The notes beneath the pieces were generated by a model that saw only the letters and a program-made list of their open reading frames with translations, was not told where the DNA came from and did not search any database. 64,000 bases of DNA from an uncultured Bacteroidales bacterium (GTDB lineage: Bacteria; Bacteroidota; Bacteroidia; Bacteroidales; Paludibacteraceae), in the NCBI GenBank assembly GCA_902769535.1, contig CACXPH010000005.1, positions 1 to 64,000 of the forward strand, in the 5' to 3' direction. The translations under genes were made by a program, and so were the position numbers. Shown here piece after piece: positions 31,272-40,043 of the stretch. The first letter of the stretch is position 1. Each line of letters starts with the position of its first letter.

Positions 31272-32486
31272 TTGTTTCGCGAAGCGATTATATTAGCCGG
31301 AGGGTTCGGTACGCGTCTGAGTCATGTGGTGAGCAATGTACCCAAACCGATGGCACCGGTGTACGGTAAGCCTTTCCTCAGTTATGTCATTGACCGTTTG
31401 GTGGATGCGGGCATAGAGCGTGTCGTGCTCGCCACGGGATATAAACACGAGGTCATCGAGGCTTGGTTCGGCGATTCGTACAGAAGCGCGCAGATTATCT
31501 ATTCACACGAAGATACGCCGCTCTTTACCGGCGGAGCCATCCTGCAGGCAGCACGGCTGCTGCAGTCCAACGATTTCATCGTGCTCAACGGCGACACACT
31601 CTTCGACATCGACTTCTCAGAGTTATATGATTTCCATACCGCACATAAGGCGCATCTAAGTGTCGCCTTGCGGCAGGTAGAAGACACGAGTCGGTACGGT
31701 TCGGTCACCTGTGACGACCACCGTATCATCGCCTTTAGTGAGAAAGCGGAGAGTCTGGGAGCCGGAGACATCAACGGCGGTATCTATGCCATCAACCGGT
31801 CTTGGTTGCTCGCGCAGGACTTACCGGTCAAGTTCTCGTTCGAGAAAGAGTTGATGCAACCCTTGGCCGGTCAAGAAGGCTTCTACGGACTGAGTTTCAA
31901 TACCTATTTTATCGACATTGGCATTCCAGAAGATTATTATCGGGCACAGCGCGAGTTCGGTGCTCTCTTCCCGCAGGATGAGTTCCTGTTCTTAGACCGC
32001 GACGGCGTGCTCAACAAGCACCTCGTAGGCGATTATGTCCGCACATGGTCTATGTGGGAATGGATGCCGGGTGCAGTGGAAGCGGTGGCATCGCTCAGCA
32101 AGCGCTACCAACGTATCTTCATCGTCTCTAACCAACAAGGCGTCGGCAAAGGGCTCATGACGATGGATGATTTGGAACATATCCATCGGCATATGCTGGC
32201 GGATATACAAGCCGCCGGAGGACGGATAGACAAAGTCTATACCTGCACCGCCTTAGAGGCCGAGCATAGTCCGAACCGCAAACCGGAGATCGGTATGGCG
32301 CTGCAAGCGAAGGCGGATTTTCCGGAGGTGGATTTCCATCGTTCCGTCATGGTCGGAGACAGCCTAACCGACATACTATTCGCGCAGAAAACAAGGATGC
32401 GCGCGGTGTATGTAACAAAAAATAATCCCGTACCGGAGCAGGTACGGGATATAACGGACATATTCGTTAATTCGTTCATTCGTTAA
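31272..32486 (+). CDS. hddC-gmhB: Fused heptose-1-phosphate guanylyltransferase and heptose-bisphosphate phosphatase (HddC-GmhB)
   Basis: The 404-residue protein joins two enzymes. Residues 1-235 are a nucleotidyltransferase (AIILAGGFGTRLSHVV, then VLNGDTLFDIDF and DINGGIYAIN). Residues about 238-404 are a HAD phosphatase (FLFLDRDGVLNKHLVGDYVR, SNQQGVGKG, VGDSLTDILFA). The phosphatase removes the C7 phosphate and the transferase makes GDP-D-glycero-alpha-D-manno-heptose, the last two steps of the route. Start is TTG at 31272. The last codons read through an ATTCGTTA repeat and overlap the converging thiL by 11 bases; a thiL terminator lies inside this coding end. Confidence 0.9.
   Translation: MFREAIILAGGFGTRLSHVVSNVPKPMAPVYGKPFLSYVIDRLVDAGIERVVLATGYKHEVIEAWFGDSYRSAQIIYSHEDTPLFTGGAILQAARLLQSNDFIVLNGDTLFDIDFSELYDFHTAHKAHLSVALRQVEDTSRYGSVTCDDHRIIAFSEKAESLGAGDINGGIYAINRSWLLAQDLPVKFSFEKELMQPLAGQEGFYGLSFNTYFIDIGIPEDYYRAQREFGALFPQDEFLFLDRDGVLNKHLVGDYVRTWSMWEWMPGAVEAVASLSKRYQRIFIVSNQQGVGKGLMTMDDLEHIHRHMLADIQAAGGRIDKVYTCTALEAEHSPNRKPEIGMALQAKADFPEVDFHRSVMVGDSLTDILFAQKTRMRAVYVTKNNPVPEQVRDITDIFVNSFIR
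32417..32450 (-). terminator. thiL terminator embedded in the hddC-gmhB coding sequence
   Basis: A perfect 10-bp stem, ATCCCGTACC (32425-32434) with GGTACGGGAT (32441-32450), has a 6-base loop. On the minus strand it is followed by TATTTTTTG. It is 26 bases beyond the thiL stop and inside the last codons of the opposite gene. Confidence 0.75.
32463..32486. repeat. ATTCGTTA tandem repeat at converging gene ends
   Basis: ATTCGTTA, ATTCGTTC and ATTCGTTA follow each other. They encode the C-termini of both converging genes (VNSFIR on plus, FNE on minus). Confidence 0.7.
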
Positions 32487-33492
32487 ACGCATTCCATCCT
32501 TGCGCCTTGAGCGCCAACTCCTCACCATTTCTTCCGATGAGGTTACAACCGTATTCGGGTTTGGTGATGTGACCAATAATATAGAGGTCCTCCACAGGGA
32601 TCAGTTTCTCGTAATCATCCAGCGAACAGGTGAAGAGCAGTTCGTAGTCCTCGCCGCCGTTGAGCGCACAGGTAACTATATTAAGGTTCATCTCTTCGGC
32701 CAAAGCAGCTGCCTGGAAATCAATCGGCAACTTATCCTCATAGATGCAGCAACCTACTCCACTCTGCGTGCATATATGCAGCAGTTCGGACGACAAGCCG
32801 TCACTCACGTCCATCATTGCTGTGGGCTTAACACCTGCCTTACGCAGTCCCTCTAAAATATCTCGCCTTGCCTCGGGTTTCAACTGCCGCTCAAGCAAGT
32901 ACTCCTTGCCGGCAAAATCCGGTTGCTCTGCATTCGCAATTCGCTCGCGCTCCAGCAGCTGCAGTCCCATATACGCCGTACCGAGGTTTCCGCTCACACA
33001 GATCAAGTCGTTCAGCTTGGCGCCGTTGCGATAGACGATATCCTTGGCTGCTGCCGTACCGAGACAAGTGATCGAGATCGTCAGACCGGTCATGGACGCA
33101 CAGGTGTCACCTCCGACTAGGTCCACGCCGTAACGCTCGCATGCCAGACGAATGCCACTATAGAGCGCCTCGATGTCCTCCACCGAGAAACGCTTGCTGA
33201 TACCCAAACTCACCGTAATCTGCGTCGGAGTGCCGTTCATCGCGTAGATATCCGAGAAGTTGACCACGGCCGCTTTGTAACCCAGGTGCTTGAGAGGCAC
33301 GTACTCGAGGTTAAAATGAATGCCTTCCAGCAACATATCTGTCGTCATCAGCACTTTCTTGCTGCCGAAATCCATCACGGCGCAGTCGTCACCGACTCCT
33401 TTCTTCGTGCTGGGTTGCACGGGCTTGAGGTCTTTGGTAAGATGCTTGATCAAGCCAAACTCACCCATCGTAGAAATTTCCGTTCGAGCCAT
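32476..33492 (-). CDS. thiL: Thiamine-phosphate kinase (ThiL)
   Basis: The 338-residue protein starts at ATG 33490-33492 (MARTEISTMGEFGLIKHLT); upstream frame extension crosses the promoter. It carries the ThiL motifs GVGDDCAVMD, DMLLEGIHFNL, GGDTCAS and MMDVSDGLSSEL. It makes thiamine diphosphate from thiamine monophosphate with ATP. It is monocistronic and transcribed divergently from nusB. Confidence 0.95.
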   Translation of the reverse strand: MARTEISTMGEFGLIKHLTKDLKPVQPSTKKGVGDDCAVMDFGSKKVLMTTDMLLEGIHFNLEYVPLKHLGYKAAVVNFSDIYAMNGTPTQITVSLGISKRFSVEDIEALYSGIRLACERYGVDLVGGDTCASMTGLTISITCLGTAAAKDIVYRNGAKLNDLICVSGNLGTAYMGLQLLERERIANAEQPDFAGKEYLLERQLKPEARRDILEGLRKAGVKPTAMMDVSDGLSSELLHICTQSGVGCCIYEDKLPIDFQAAALAEEMNLNIVTCALNGGEDYELLFTCSLDDYEKLIPVEDLYIIGHITKPEYGCNLIGRNGEELALKAQGWNAFNE

Positions 33493-33510
33493 GTTTTTAC
33501 AAATTTGTTG

Positions 33511-33558
33511 CAAAGGTACACTTTTTTTTGCACATATCAAAATTTTTTTGTAATTTTG
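33511..33558. promoter_or_regulatory. Interlocked divergent promoters of thiL and nusB
   Basis: For nusB (+): TTTG 33527-33530, 20-base spacer, TAATTTTG 33551-33558. For thiL (-): TTTG as complement of 33538-33541, 19-base spacer, TACCTTTG as complement of 33511-33518. The two promoters overlap, so the genes may compete for RNA polymerase. Confidence 0.75.
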
Positions 33559-33595
33559 CACAAAATTTGGATTTGGACAAATACTATTTGAGCAT

Positions 33596-34549
33596 ATGAT
33601 TAATAGAACAATGGTTCGCACGCGGGTGGTACAGACGCTGTTTGCCTACTGTCAGGACAGCGATAAGACGATGACTACCGCGCGGAAAGAGTTGATAAAG
33701 AGTTTTGCCGACACGTACGATTTGTATTTCGCGCTCTTGGATTTCGCCAACGAGCTGACGGCTTATGCGCAGCAGCAGTTGGAGGAGCAGATCGGTCGTG
33801 CGCGTGCCACGCACTCGAACTGGACGCCTAATCGTCGGTTTGTGCAGAACCGTCTGGCACAGCAGCTGTTCGAGAATCGTGCGTTGCGCAAGCGTGTAGA
33901 GGAGCAGCATCTGAGCTGGGACAGCGGTATGCCGGCCGTGATGGACACGTACAAACGGCTCGTGGAGTCGGATTTCTACCGCGCGTATATGGAGGCGGAC
34001 TCCTGCACGTACGAGGACGACAAGCGCATCTGGCGGCAGATATACCAGAACCTGCTGGCTAACGATGAGAACCTCGGTGACGCATTGGACGAGATGGAGG
34101 TAACTTTAGACAAAGCCAACTGGTCGGTGGATGTCGATATCGTACTCAGTTACATAATCAAGACCATCAAACGCTTCAAGGCCGAGAGCACACCGGACGA
34201 ACCGTTATTGGAGATGTTCGACAGCGAGGATGAGTTGCAGTTTGCTACTACCCTGCTCGAGAAAGCCATCGCAGGCCACGAGCAGTACGAGCAGTTGATC
34301 AACTCGCATCTCAAGAACTGGGATGCAGACCGCATCGCGTACATGGATCGTATCATCCTCGAAGCGGCATTAGCAGAGATTCTCGAATTCGAAGATATCG
34401 CGCTGACCGTCTCGATGAACGAGTATATCGAGTTGGCAAAAGCCTACTCCGGCGACAAGAGTTATATGTTCATTAACGGTATATTAACCGAGATCCTCCG
34501 CGATCTCAAGCAAAGCGGAAACTGTTTTAAAGCATTAACATTAAAATAA
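33596..34549 (+). CDS. nusB: Transcription antitermination factor NusB
   Basis: The 317-residue protein is the long Bacteroidetes form. The first part (MINRTMVRTRVVQTLFAYCQ) and the C-terminal NusB core (about 215-305, with NWDADRIAYMDRIILEAALA and TVSMNEYIELAKAYSGDKSY) are clear. The middle 150 residues are specific to this phylum. It binds boxA RNA with S10 to promote rRNA transcription. It is followed by yajC and a ybbR-like gene, the usual order. Confidence 0.93.
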   Translation: MINRTMVRTRVVQTLFAYCQDSDKTMTTARKELIKSFADTYDLYFALLDFANELTAYAQQQLEEQIGRARATHSNWTPNRRFVQNRLAQQLFENRALRKRVEEQHLSWDSGMPAVMDTYKRLVESDFYRAYMEADSCTYEDDKRIWRQIYQNLLANDENLGDALDEMEVTLDKANWSVDVDIVLSYIIKTIKRFKAESTPDEPLLEMFDSEDELQFATTLLEKAIAGHEQYEQLINSHLKNWDADRIAYMDRIILEAALAEILEFEDIALTVSMNEYIELAKAYSGDKSYMFINGILTEILRDLKQSGNCFKALTLK

Positions 34550-34558
34550 CAATAAATT

Positions 34559-34888
34559 ATGCTGAATTTGATTTTATTGCAGGCTGAAGGCGCTGCACAA
34601 CAAGGTAACCAATGGTCGTTCTGGATCATGATGATCCTTATTTTCGTAGTATTCTATTTCTTCATGATTCGTCCGCAGACGAAGAAGCAGAAAGAGTTGC
34701 AGAAACAACGCGAAGCGATGAAGAAAGGTGACAAAGTTGTTACCGCCGGTGGTATCTACGGAGAGATCAAGGAGGTACAGGACACCACCTTCATCATCAC
34801 AATCGCTAAGGACGTGACCATCAAGGTAAGCAAGGACAGCGTCTTCGCGGATGCAGCGGACGCACAACCTGCTGCTGAACAAAAGTGA
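34559..34888 (+). CDS. yajC: Sec translocon accessory protein YajC
   Basis: The 109-residue protein has one membrane helix near 20-40, followed by FFMIRPQTKKQKELQKQREA and KGDKVVTAGGIYGEI, the YajC hallmark. It associates with SecDF-YajC in the inner membrane. Its stop overlaps the GTG of the next gene (GTGA). Confidence 0.95.
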   Translation: MLNLILLQAEGAAQQGNQWSFWIMMILIFVVFYFFMIRPQTKKQKELQKQREAMKKGDKVVTAGGIYGEIKEVQDTTFIITIAKDVTIKVSKDSVFADAADAQPAAEQK

Positions 34889-35799
34889 AACGAGATATCC
34901 TGACATTTCTACTGTTTGTCGCGTTGGCCGCTGCTATTTGGTACGGTCACGCGATGCAGTCAGTGCGTAACACACGCGTACCGGTGCTTATTCAGTACAC
35001 GGGCAAACCGGGTTCGATCGGTCTGGCCGCTCCGGGTCTGCCGGACACAGTGCTGATAGAGGTGCGTGACGCGGGAGCGCGTCTCAATGCGTACCACCGC
35101 GATCCGCTGCGTCTGACGATTGACCTGCGTTCCTATATCCACGGCGAGAAAGGTACGATTCATGTGCCATCCGATGCACTGCGTCGTAGTCTGAGTGATA
35201 TACTGCAGGGTACAAGTAGACTCATCGGAACGCAACCCGAAGAGATTACCTGCGCTTATTTCACCGAGCAGGAAAAGAGTGTAGTGCTCGCTTTCGAAGG
35301 GGACGTGAAGCCTGCAGCCGAGTACCAGATTGTGAGCGGACCTACTCTGAACCGCAAGCGTATCACGGTGTACGGCGAGGATAAGATGCTGAGCACAATC
35401 GACACGATCTACACGGAGCCGGTCACGCTGAGCGATATCAGCGACACAACGAACCTGCGCGTGGCTGTTGCACAGCAGAAAGGTCTGCGCACAGAGGTGG
35501 ACAGCGTCGATGTAGAAATCATCCTCGAGCGCTTCACGGAGAAGAAATTCATAGTGCCCTTGCACGTCAAAGGAGTGCCGGAAGGCTATCGCCTGCGACT
35601 CTTCCCAAAAGAGGTTGAGGTCAGCGTGCGCGTGGGTATGAATCATTTCGCCGAAGTGCAGCCGAATGATATATACGCCTACTGCACCTACTCGTCCGAA
35701 CGCACCGACAAACTCGATGTCGATATCCAGTACACAAACCCGTTCATCACCGCCGCGTGGGCATACCCCGGCGTGGTAGAGTTTATTTTGGAGCAATAA
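34885..35799 (+). CDS. YbbR-like (CdaR-type) domain protein
   Basis: The 304-residue protein starts at GTG, with an N-terminal membrane helix (about 5-23) and two or three YbbR-like beta domains (visible as TRVPVLIQYTGKP, then FEGDVKPAAEYQI, then KKFIVPLHVKGVPEGYRL). In Firmicutes the homologue regulates diadenylate cyclase CdaA; the role in Bacteroidales is not established. Usually coaE follows in Bacteroidales, but here an aminotransferase gene does. Confidence 0.85.
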   Translation: MKRDILTFLLFVALAAAIWYGHAMQSVRNTRVPVLIQYTGKPGSIGLAAPGLPDTVLIEVRDAGARLNAYHRDPLRLTIDLRSYIHGEKGTIHVPSDALRRSLSDILQGTSRLIGTQPEEITCAYFTEQEKSVVLAFEGDVKPAAEYQIVSGPTLNRKRITVYGEDKMLSTIDTIYTEPVTLSDISDTTNLRVAVAQQKGLRTEVDSVDVEIILERFTEKKFIVPLHVKGVPEGYRLRLFPKEVEVSVRVGMNHFAEVQPNDIYAYCTYSSERTDKLDVDIQYTNPFITAAWAYPGVVEFILEQ

Positions 35800-36929
35800 T
35801 GAGAAAGATACAAATGGTTGACCTGCAGACGCAGTATCAGCACATTAAGCGCGATATCGATGCAGGCATACAAGAGGTGATTGACTCGGCGGCTTTCGTC
35901 AAGGGACAGAAAGTGGCGGATTTTCAGGCGCACTTGGAAGCGTACACCGGTGCCAAGCACGTAATCAACGTAGGCAACGGTACCGACGCGCTCCAGATAG
36001 CGCTGATGGGCCTAGGTCTGAAAACAGGTGATGAGGTCATCACCCCTACCTTCACCTTCATCGCAACAGCAGAAGTGGTAGCACTGCTCGGTCTGACGCC
36101 GGTGGTAGTTGATGTCGATTGGAACACGATGAACATGGACGTAGAGGCCGTGCGTCGCGCCATCACACCGCGTACCAAAGCGATCGTACCCGTGCACCTG
36201 TTCGGTCAATGCGCAAACATGGAGGCGATCATGGCGCTCGCTAACGAATACCATCTGTACGTGGTCGAAGACGCGTGTCAGGCTATCGGCGCGAAGTACA
36301 CCTTCTCCAATGGCGAGACCAAGCAGGCCGGCACGATGGGACACATCGGTTGCACCTCTTTCTTCCCTTCGAAGAACCTCGGCTGTTACGGAGACGGCGG
36401 CGCTATCTTCACCAACGACGATGAGTTAGCGGCTAAGATGCGGGCAATCGCTAACCACGGCATGGTCGTTCGTTATCACCACGACATGATCGGCGTCAAC
36501 AGTCGTCTGGACAGTATCCAAGCGGCCATTCTAGATGCCAAGTTGCCGCACCTAGACGAATATATCGCCGCGCGTCAACAAGCCGCAGCGTATTACGACA
36601 AAGCGTTCGGTCCTTGCGACAAGTTGCTTATACCGGGACGCGAACCCAACTCCACGCATGTTTTCCACCAATACACGCTACGCGTAGTGGGTGCAGACCG
36701 AGACAAACTGCGCGAAGGACTCGCTGAACGCGGTATACCGGCGATGATCTACTATCCGGTACCGCTGCACCAGCAGAAAGCCTACCTCGACCCGCGCTAT
36801 AAAGACGGCGATTTCCCGGTAGCAGAGAAACTCGCTGCTTGCGTTTTATCCCTTCCCATGCACACTGAGTTAGATCAAGAACAACTCGAATATATCACGT
36901 CAAACGTACTTGACTTATGCAAAGCATAG
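35799..36929 (+). CDS. DegT/DnrJ/EryC1/StrS sugar aminotransferase (WbpE-like)
   Basis: The 376-residue PLP enzyme has ANVGNGTDALQIALMGLGL-like substrate region, DEVITPTFTFIATAEVVALL, VEDACQAIGAKY, and the PLP-lysine motif TSFFPSKNLGCYGDGGAIFT. It resembles WbpE, which aminates UDP-3-keto-sugars during surface-glycan synthesis. The ATG at 35799 overlaps the previous stop (TAATG). Its place between ybbR and rpoN, away from other sugar-nucleotide genes, is unusual. Confidence 0.88.
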   Translation: MRKIQMVDLQTQYQHIKRDIDAGIQEVIDSAAFVKGQKVADFQAHLEAYTGAKHVINVGNGTDALQIALMGLGLKTGDEVITPTFTFIATAEVVALLGLTPVVVDVDWNTMNMDVEAVRRAITPRTKAIVPVHLFGQCANMEAIMALANEYHLYVVEDACQAIGAKYTFSNGETKQAGTMGHIGCTSFFPSKNLGCYGDGGAIFTNDDELAAKMRAIANHGMVVRYHHDMIGVNSRLDSIQAAILDAKLPHLDEYIAARQQAAAYYDKAFGPCDKLLIPGREPNSTHVFHQYTLRVVGADRDKLREGLAERGIPAMIYYPVPLHQQKAYLDPRYKDGDFPVAEKLAACVLSLPMHTELDQEQLEYITSNVLDLCKA

Positions 36930-38428
36930 CGCTCAATCAGAACCTGTCGCAGACCATCAAACTGACGCCAACGCAGATCCAGACCGTCAAGTTGCTGGAG
37001 TTGCCGTCCGTGGAGTTGAGCCAGCGTATCAACGAAGAGTTGCAGGAGAACCCTGCGCTGGAGGAAGGTCGTGATGAAGCGGAAGAGCGATTAAACGGGT
37101 TAGAGGAGGATGAGTTCGATGAGAACTACCAACCGGACGACGGTTATGACGACGGTCGTCAGCGTGACCCGCTGCAGAACGATGATTTTAACTACGAGCA
37201 GTACGTCTCTGACGACGAGACTCCGAGTTATATGCTTCATCCGCAGTACAACCCCATGGACGAAGACCGTCGTGAGGTGCCGATCATCGGTGGCAGTAGT
37301 CTGATAGAAGAGTTGAAAGCACAGGTGTACCTGACGGACATGACCAAGCCGCAGCGGCATATAGCCAAGTGGGTATTAGGAAACATCGACGATGACGGCT
37401 ATCTGCGTCGCACGACCGAGCAACTCGTGGATGATCTTATGTTCCAAGAGCAGATCAGTATCTCGGACGAGGAGATGGAGCAGATCGTCAATAAGATCAA
37501 ACTCTTTGAACCTCCCGGAATAGCGAGCTCGACCTTGCAGGAGTGTCTGCTCCGTCAGTTGGACGTCAAGATAGAGAACGACCCGAACAACGAGAGTTTG
37601 GGCTTTGCCTATGCCATCGTCAAACGGTATTTCAAATCATTCTCCAAGCACCATTTCGATCATATAAAGGAACGGCTGGAGTTGGACGACAAGGATCTGC
37701 AGGCTGCTATCCGCGAGATAGTATGTCTTAATCAGAAACCCGCCAATGCCATCACCGGTAACGTGTATGATACGCAGCGTGAGACGATCATACCGGATTT
37801 CCTGATCGAAGAACGTGACGAGGAGTTGTTCGTAGTTCTCAACACAGGCGATATACCCGAACTGCATGTGAGTCGTGACTACAAAGAGATGTTAGCGGAC
37901 TACGAGCGCATGCCTAAGAGCAAGGACAGCAAGGAGGCCAAGCGTTTCCTGCAACAGAAACTCGACGCAGCGCAGTTCTTCATCGATGCCATCAAGCAGC
38001 GCAACGAGACACTCATGCGCACCATGACGGCGATCCTCAAAGCGCAGTACGATTTCTTCCTGGACGGCGAAGCAAGCAGTCTGAAGCCTATGGTGCTCCA
38101 AGATATAGCAGACCGCACAGGATATGACGTCTCGACCATCTCGCGAGTAAGTAACAGCAAGTATGTCCAGACGCGCTTCGGCATCTACCCGCTTAAGTAT
38201 TTCTTCTCCGATAAGATGACAAATGCCGACGGTGACGAGATATCCACACGCGAAATCAAAAAAATGCTCAAAGAGCTTATTGACAACGAAGATAAATACA
38301 ACCCCTTACTGGATGACCAGATCGTTTCACTAATGGCGGAGCACGGTTACACGATTGCTCGCCGCACGGTAGCCAAATACCGTGAGCAGTTCGGTATCCC
38401 TGTTGCCCGCCTACGCAAACGGATATGA
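36917..38428 (+). CDS. rpoN: RNA polymerase sigma-54 factor (RpoN)
   Basis: The 503-residue protein has the N-terminal Gln/Leu-rich region I (MQSIALNQNLSQTIKLTPTQ), an acidic region II (about 55-125), a core-binding domain (about 130-300), a helix-turn-helix (DIADRTGYDVSTISRVSNSK), and the RpoN box near the end (ARRTVAKYRE). It needs an activating AAA+ ATPase, which is not in the window. It overlaps the preceding gene by 13 bases and the next by four. Confidence 0.96.
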   Translation: MQSIALNQNLSQTIKLTPTQIQTVKLLELPSVELSQRINEELQENPALEEGRDEAEERLNGLEEDEFDENYQPDDGYDDGRQRDPLQNDDFNYEQYVSDDETPSYMLHPQYNPMDEDRREVPIIGGSSLIEELKAQVYLTDMTKPQRHIAKWVLGNIDDDGYLRRTTEQLVDDLMFQEQISISDEEMEQIVNKIKLFEPPGIASSTLQECLLRQLDVKIENDPNNESLGFAYAIVKRYFKSFSKHHFDHIKERLELDDKDLQAAIREIVCLNQKPANAITGNVYDTQRETIIPDFLIEERDEELFVVLNTGDIPELHVSRDYKEMLADYERMPKSKDSKEAKRFLQQKLDAAQFFIDAIKQRNETLMRTMTAILKAQYDFFLDGEASSLKPMVLQDIADRTGYDVSTISRVSNSKYVQTRFGIYPLKYFFSDKMTNADGDEISTREIKKMLKELIDNEDKYNPLLDDQIVSLMAEHGYTIARRTVAKYREQFGIPVARLRKRI

Positions 38429-39051
38429 GAGTTTTGACCTATATAGCAAAATTCCTGAGCGTTCTCTTATACCCGCTCTTCGTGCCTACCTATGGTATCG
38501 CACTCTTCTGCTGGATGCAGTCATTCGAAGAGCAACCGCTCCACTGGATATGGATACTCGTAGCTATCATCGGAACATTCCTGTTCACTTGTGTGCTACC
38601 GATAACTGCTATCTGGGTTATGATGAAGCGCGGAAAAGTAAAGGACCTTTATATTGACAATCCCGCCGAGCGCACCATGCCGTACCTGTATGCGTGTATG
38701 GGTTTTGTATTCTGGTGCTGGTTGTTGATGAAAGTGCTCCAAGCGCCGACCTATCTAACCGGTATTGCCATCGGTGCCACGGTAGCCCTAGGCTTGGTGA
38801 CGCTCATCAACCGCTGGTGGAAAATCAGCGCGCACTTAGCCGGACTAGGCGGACTGATAGGCGGTATCTTCAGTTATTGTTTAGGCGTTGGTGCAATCCC
38901 CACCTGGTACGCACTGTGCCTGTGGTTCGGTCTGTCGTGGCTTCTTATGTGGGCACGGATGTACTTGGGCGCACACACCGGTGCACAAGTATGCGCCGGT
39001 TGGCTGCTTGGATTGGTCTGCACCTTAATTCCCTTATGGATCATCGGCTAA
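38425..39051 (+). CDS. PAP2-like integral membrane protein
   Basis: The 208-residue protein has five or six hydrophobic helices. Residues KISAHLAG and RMYLGAHTGAQVCAGWLLG resemble PAP2 motifs 2 and 3 (SxxxH and RxxxxxHxxxD), but the final Asp is Gln here (TGAQV), so catalysis as a phosphatase is uncertain. Possible roles are recycling of lipid phosphates, or a degenerate PAP2 fold. It sits between rpoN and the DUF4105 gene, with tight overlaps on both sides. Confidence 0.7.
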   Translation: MRVLTYIAKFLSVLLYPLFVPTYGIALFCWMQSFEEQPLHWIWILVAIIGTFLFTCVLPITAIWVMMKRGKVKDLYIDNPAERTMPYLYACMGFVFWCWLLMKVLQAPTYLTGIAIGATVALGLVTLINRWWKISAHLAGLGGLIGGIFSYCLGVGAIPTWYALCLWFGLSWLLMWARMYLGAHTGAQVCAGWLLGLVCTLIPLWIIG

Positions 39052-40043
39052 TGAAAACTCTTCGCACATATGTCCTTGGTTTGAGCCTGATTGTCAGTCT
39101 GGCGTTACAAGCCATGCCTGCGCTCAGCGAGGGTGCACGTTTGTCGCTGCTCACCTGTGCACCGGGAGAGGAGTTGTACGCGCGTTACGGGCACACGGCT
39201 ATCCGCGTGGAGGACAAGGCGAACAATTTGGATGTTGTCTTCAACTATGGTATCTTCGATTTCAACACCGAGCATTTCTATTGGAAATTTGTGCGCGGCG
39301 AGACCTGGTACGAACTCGGTGCAGCGCCTTATTACTGGTTCATGCGCGAGTACGAGCTAACGAACCGTCCGGTGTATGAGCAAGAACTGAACCTAACGAG
39401 TGAACAACGCCAACAACTATGGGACGCCTTACTGACGAATTTCCAACCGGAGAACCGGAAGTACCTCTATAACTTCGTTTTTGATAACTGCGCCACACGG
39501 CCGTATTACCTCATTGCCCGCACTTTAGGCGATACGCTCGTCTCGGACTATGCCGGTTATACAGGAGTGACGTATCGTACGTTCATTCGTCATTACACGG
39601 GTGCGCTATCTTGGGAAAACGCCGGTATCAATCTGCTCTTCGGTCCTAAAGCAGACCAGCCGATGAACAATGAGCAGCGGCTGTTCCTGCCGGAAGAGCT
39701 GATGTTCTTCATGCAGTCCGCACACCTCAGTGACGGTACACCTGTTCTTCGCGAAGGTCGTATCGCTCCTTTCCAGATAGAAACTACACCGTGGTACGCT
39801 TCTTGGCCTTTGGGGCTCGCGCTGTACTTCGTGTTCGTGGCACTGATGAGCCTGTACGATCGAAAGCGTCAACACCTCTCTTGGTGGGTGGAGTTGGTGG
39901 CCGGCATACCATACCTATTGCTAATCCTTATTGTGGTCTTTCTGACCTTTTTCTCTTGCCATCCGCTCGTGGGCTTTGGATGGCGTTTATTGATCATTCC
40001 TTTGACACATCTATGCGCAAGACTTATCTATATAGTACGTTAA
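39051..40043 (+). CDS. DUF4105 membrane-anchored protein
   Basis: The 330-residue protein starts at ATG 39051 (overlaps the previous TAA). It has a signal peptide (about 1-24), a DUF4105 part with LLTCAPGEELYARYGHTAIR and YLYNFVFDNCATRPYYLI (conserved His and Cys, suggestive of a papain-like fold), and C-terminal membrane helices (about 250-330). The activity is not known. It overlaps the following phosphatase gene by 31 bases. Confidence 0.8.
   Translation: MKTLRTYVLGLSLIVSLALQAMPALSEGARLSLLTCAPGEELYARYGHTAIRVEDKANNLDVVFNYGIFDFNTEHFYWKFVRGETWYELGAAPYYWFMREYELTNRPVYEQELNLTSEQRQQLWDALLTNFQPENRKYLYNFVFDNCATRPYYLIARTLGDTLVSDYAGYTGVTYRTFIRHYTGALSWENAGINLLFGPKADQPMNNEQRLFLPEELMFFMQSAHLSDGTPVLREGRIAPFQIETTPWYASWPLGLALYFVFVALMSLYDRKRQHLSWWVELVAGIPYLLLILIVVFLTFFSCHPLVGFGWRLLIIPLTHLCARLIYIVR

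Noticed and set aside
31271..31287. parS-like site (TGTTTCGCGAAGC)
   Set aside because: It matches only part of the parS consensus and is coding; ParA/ParB genes lie far away at 13374-14962.
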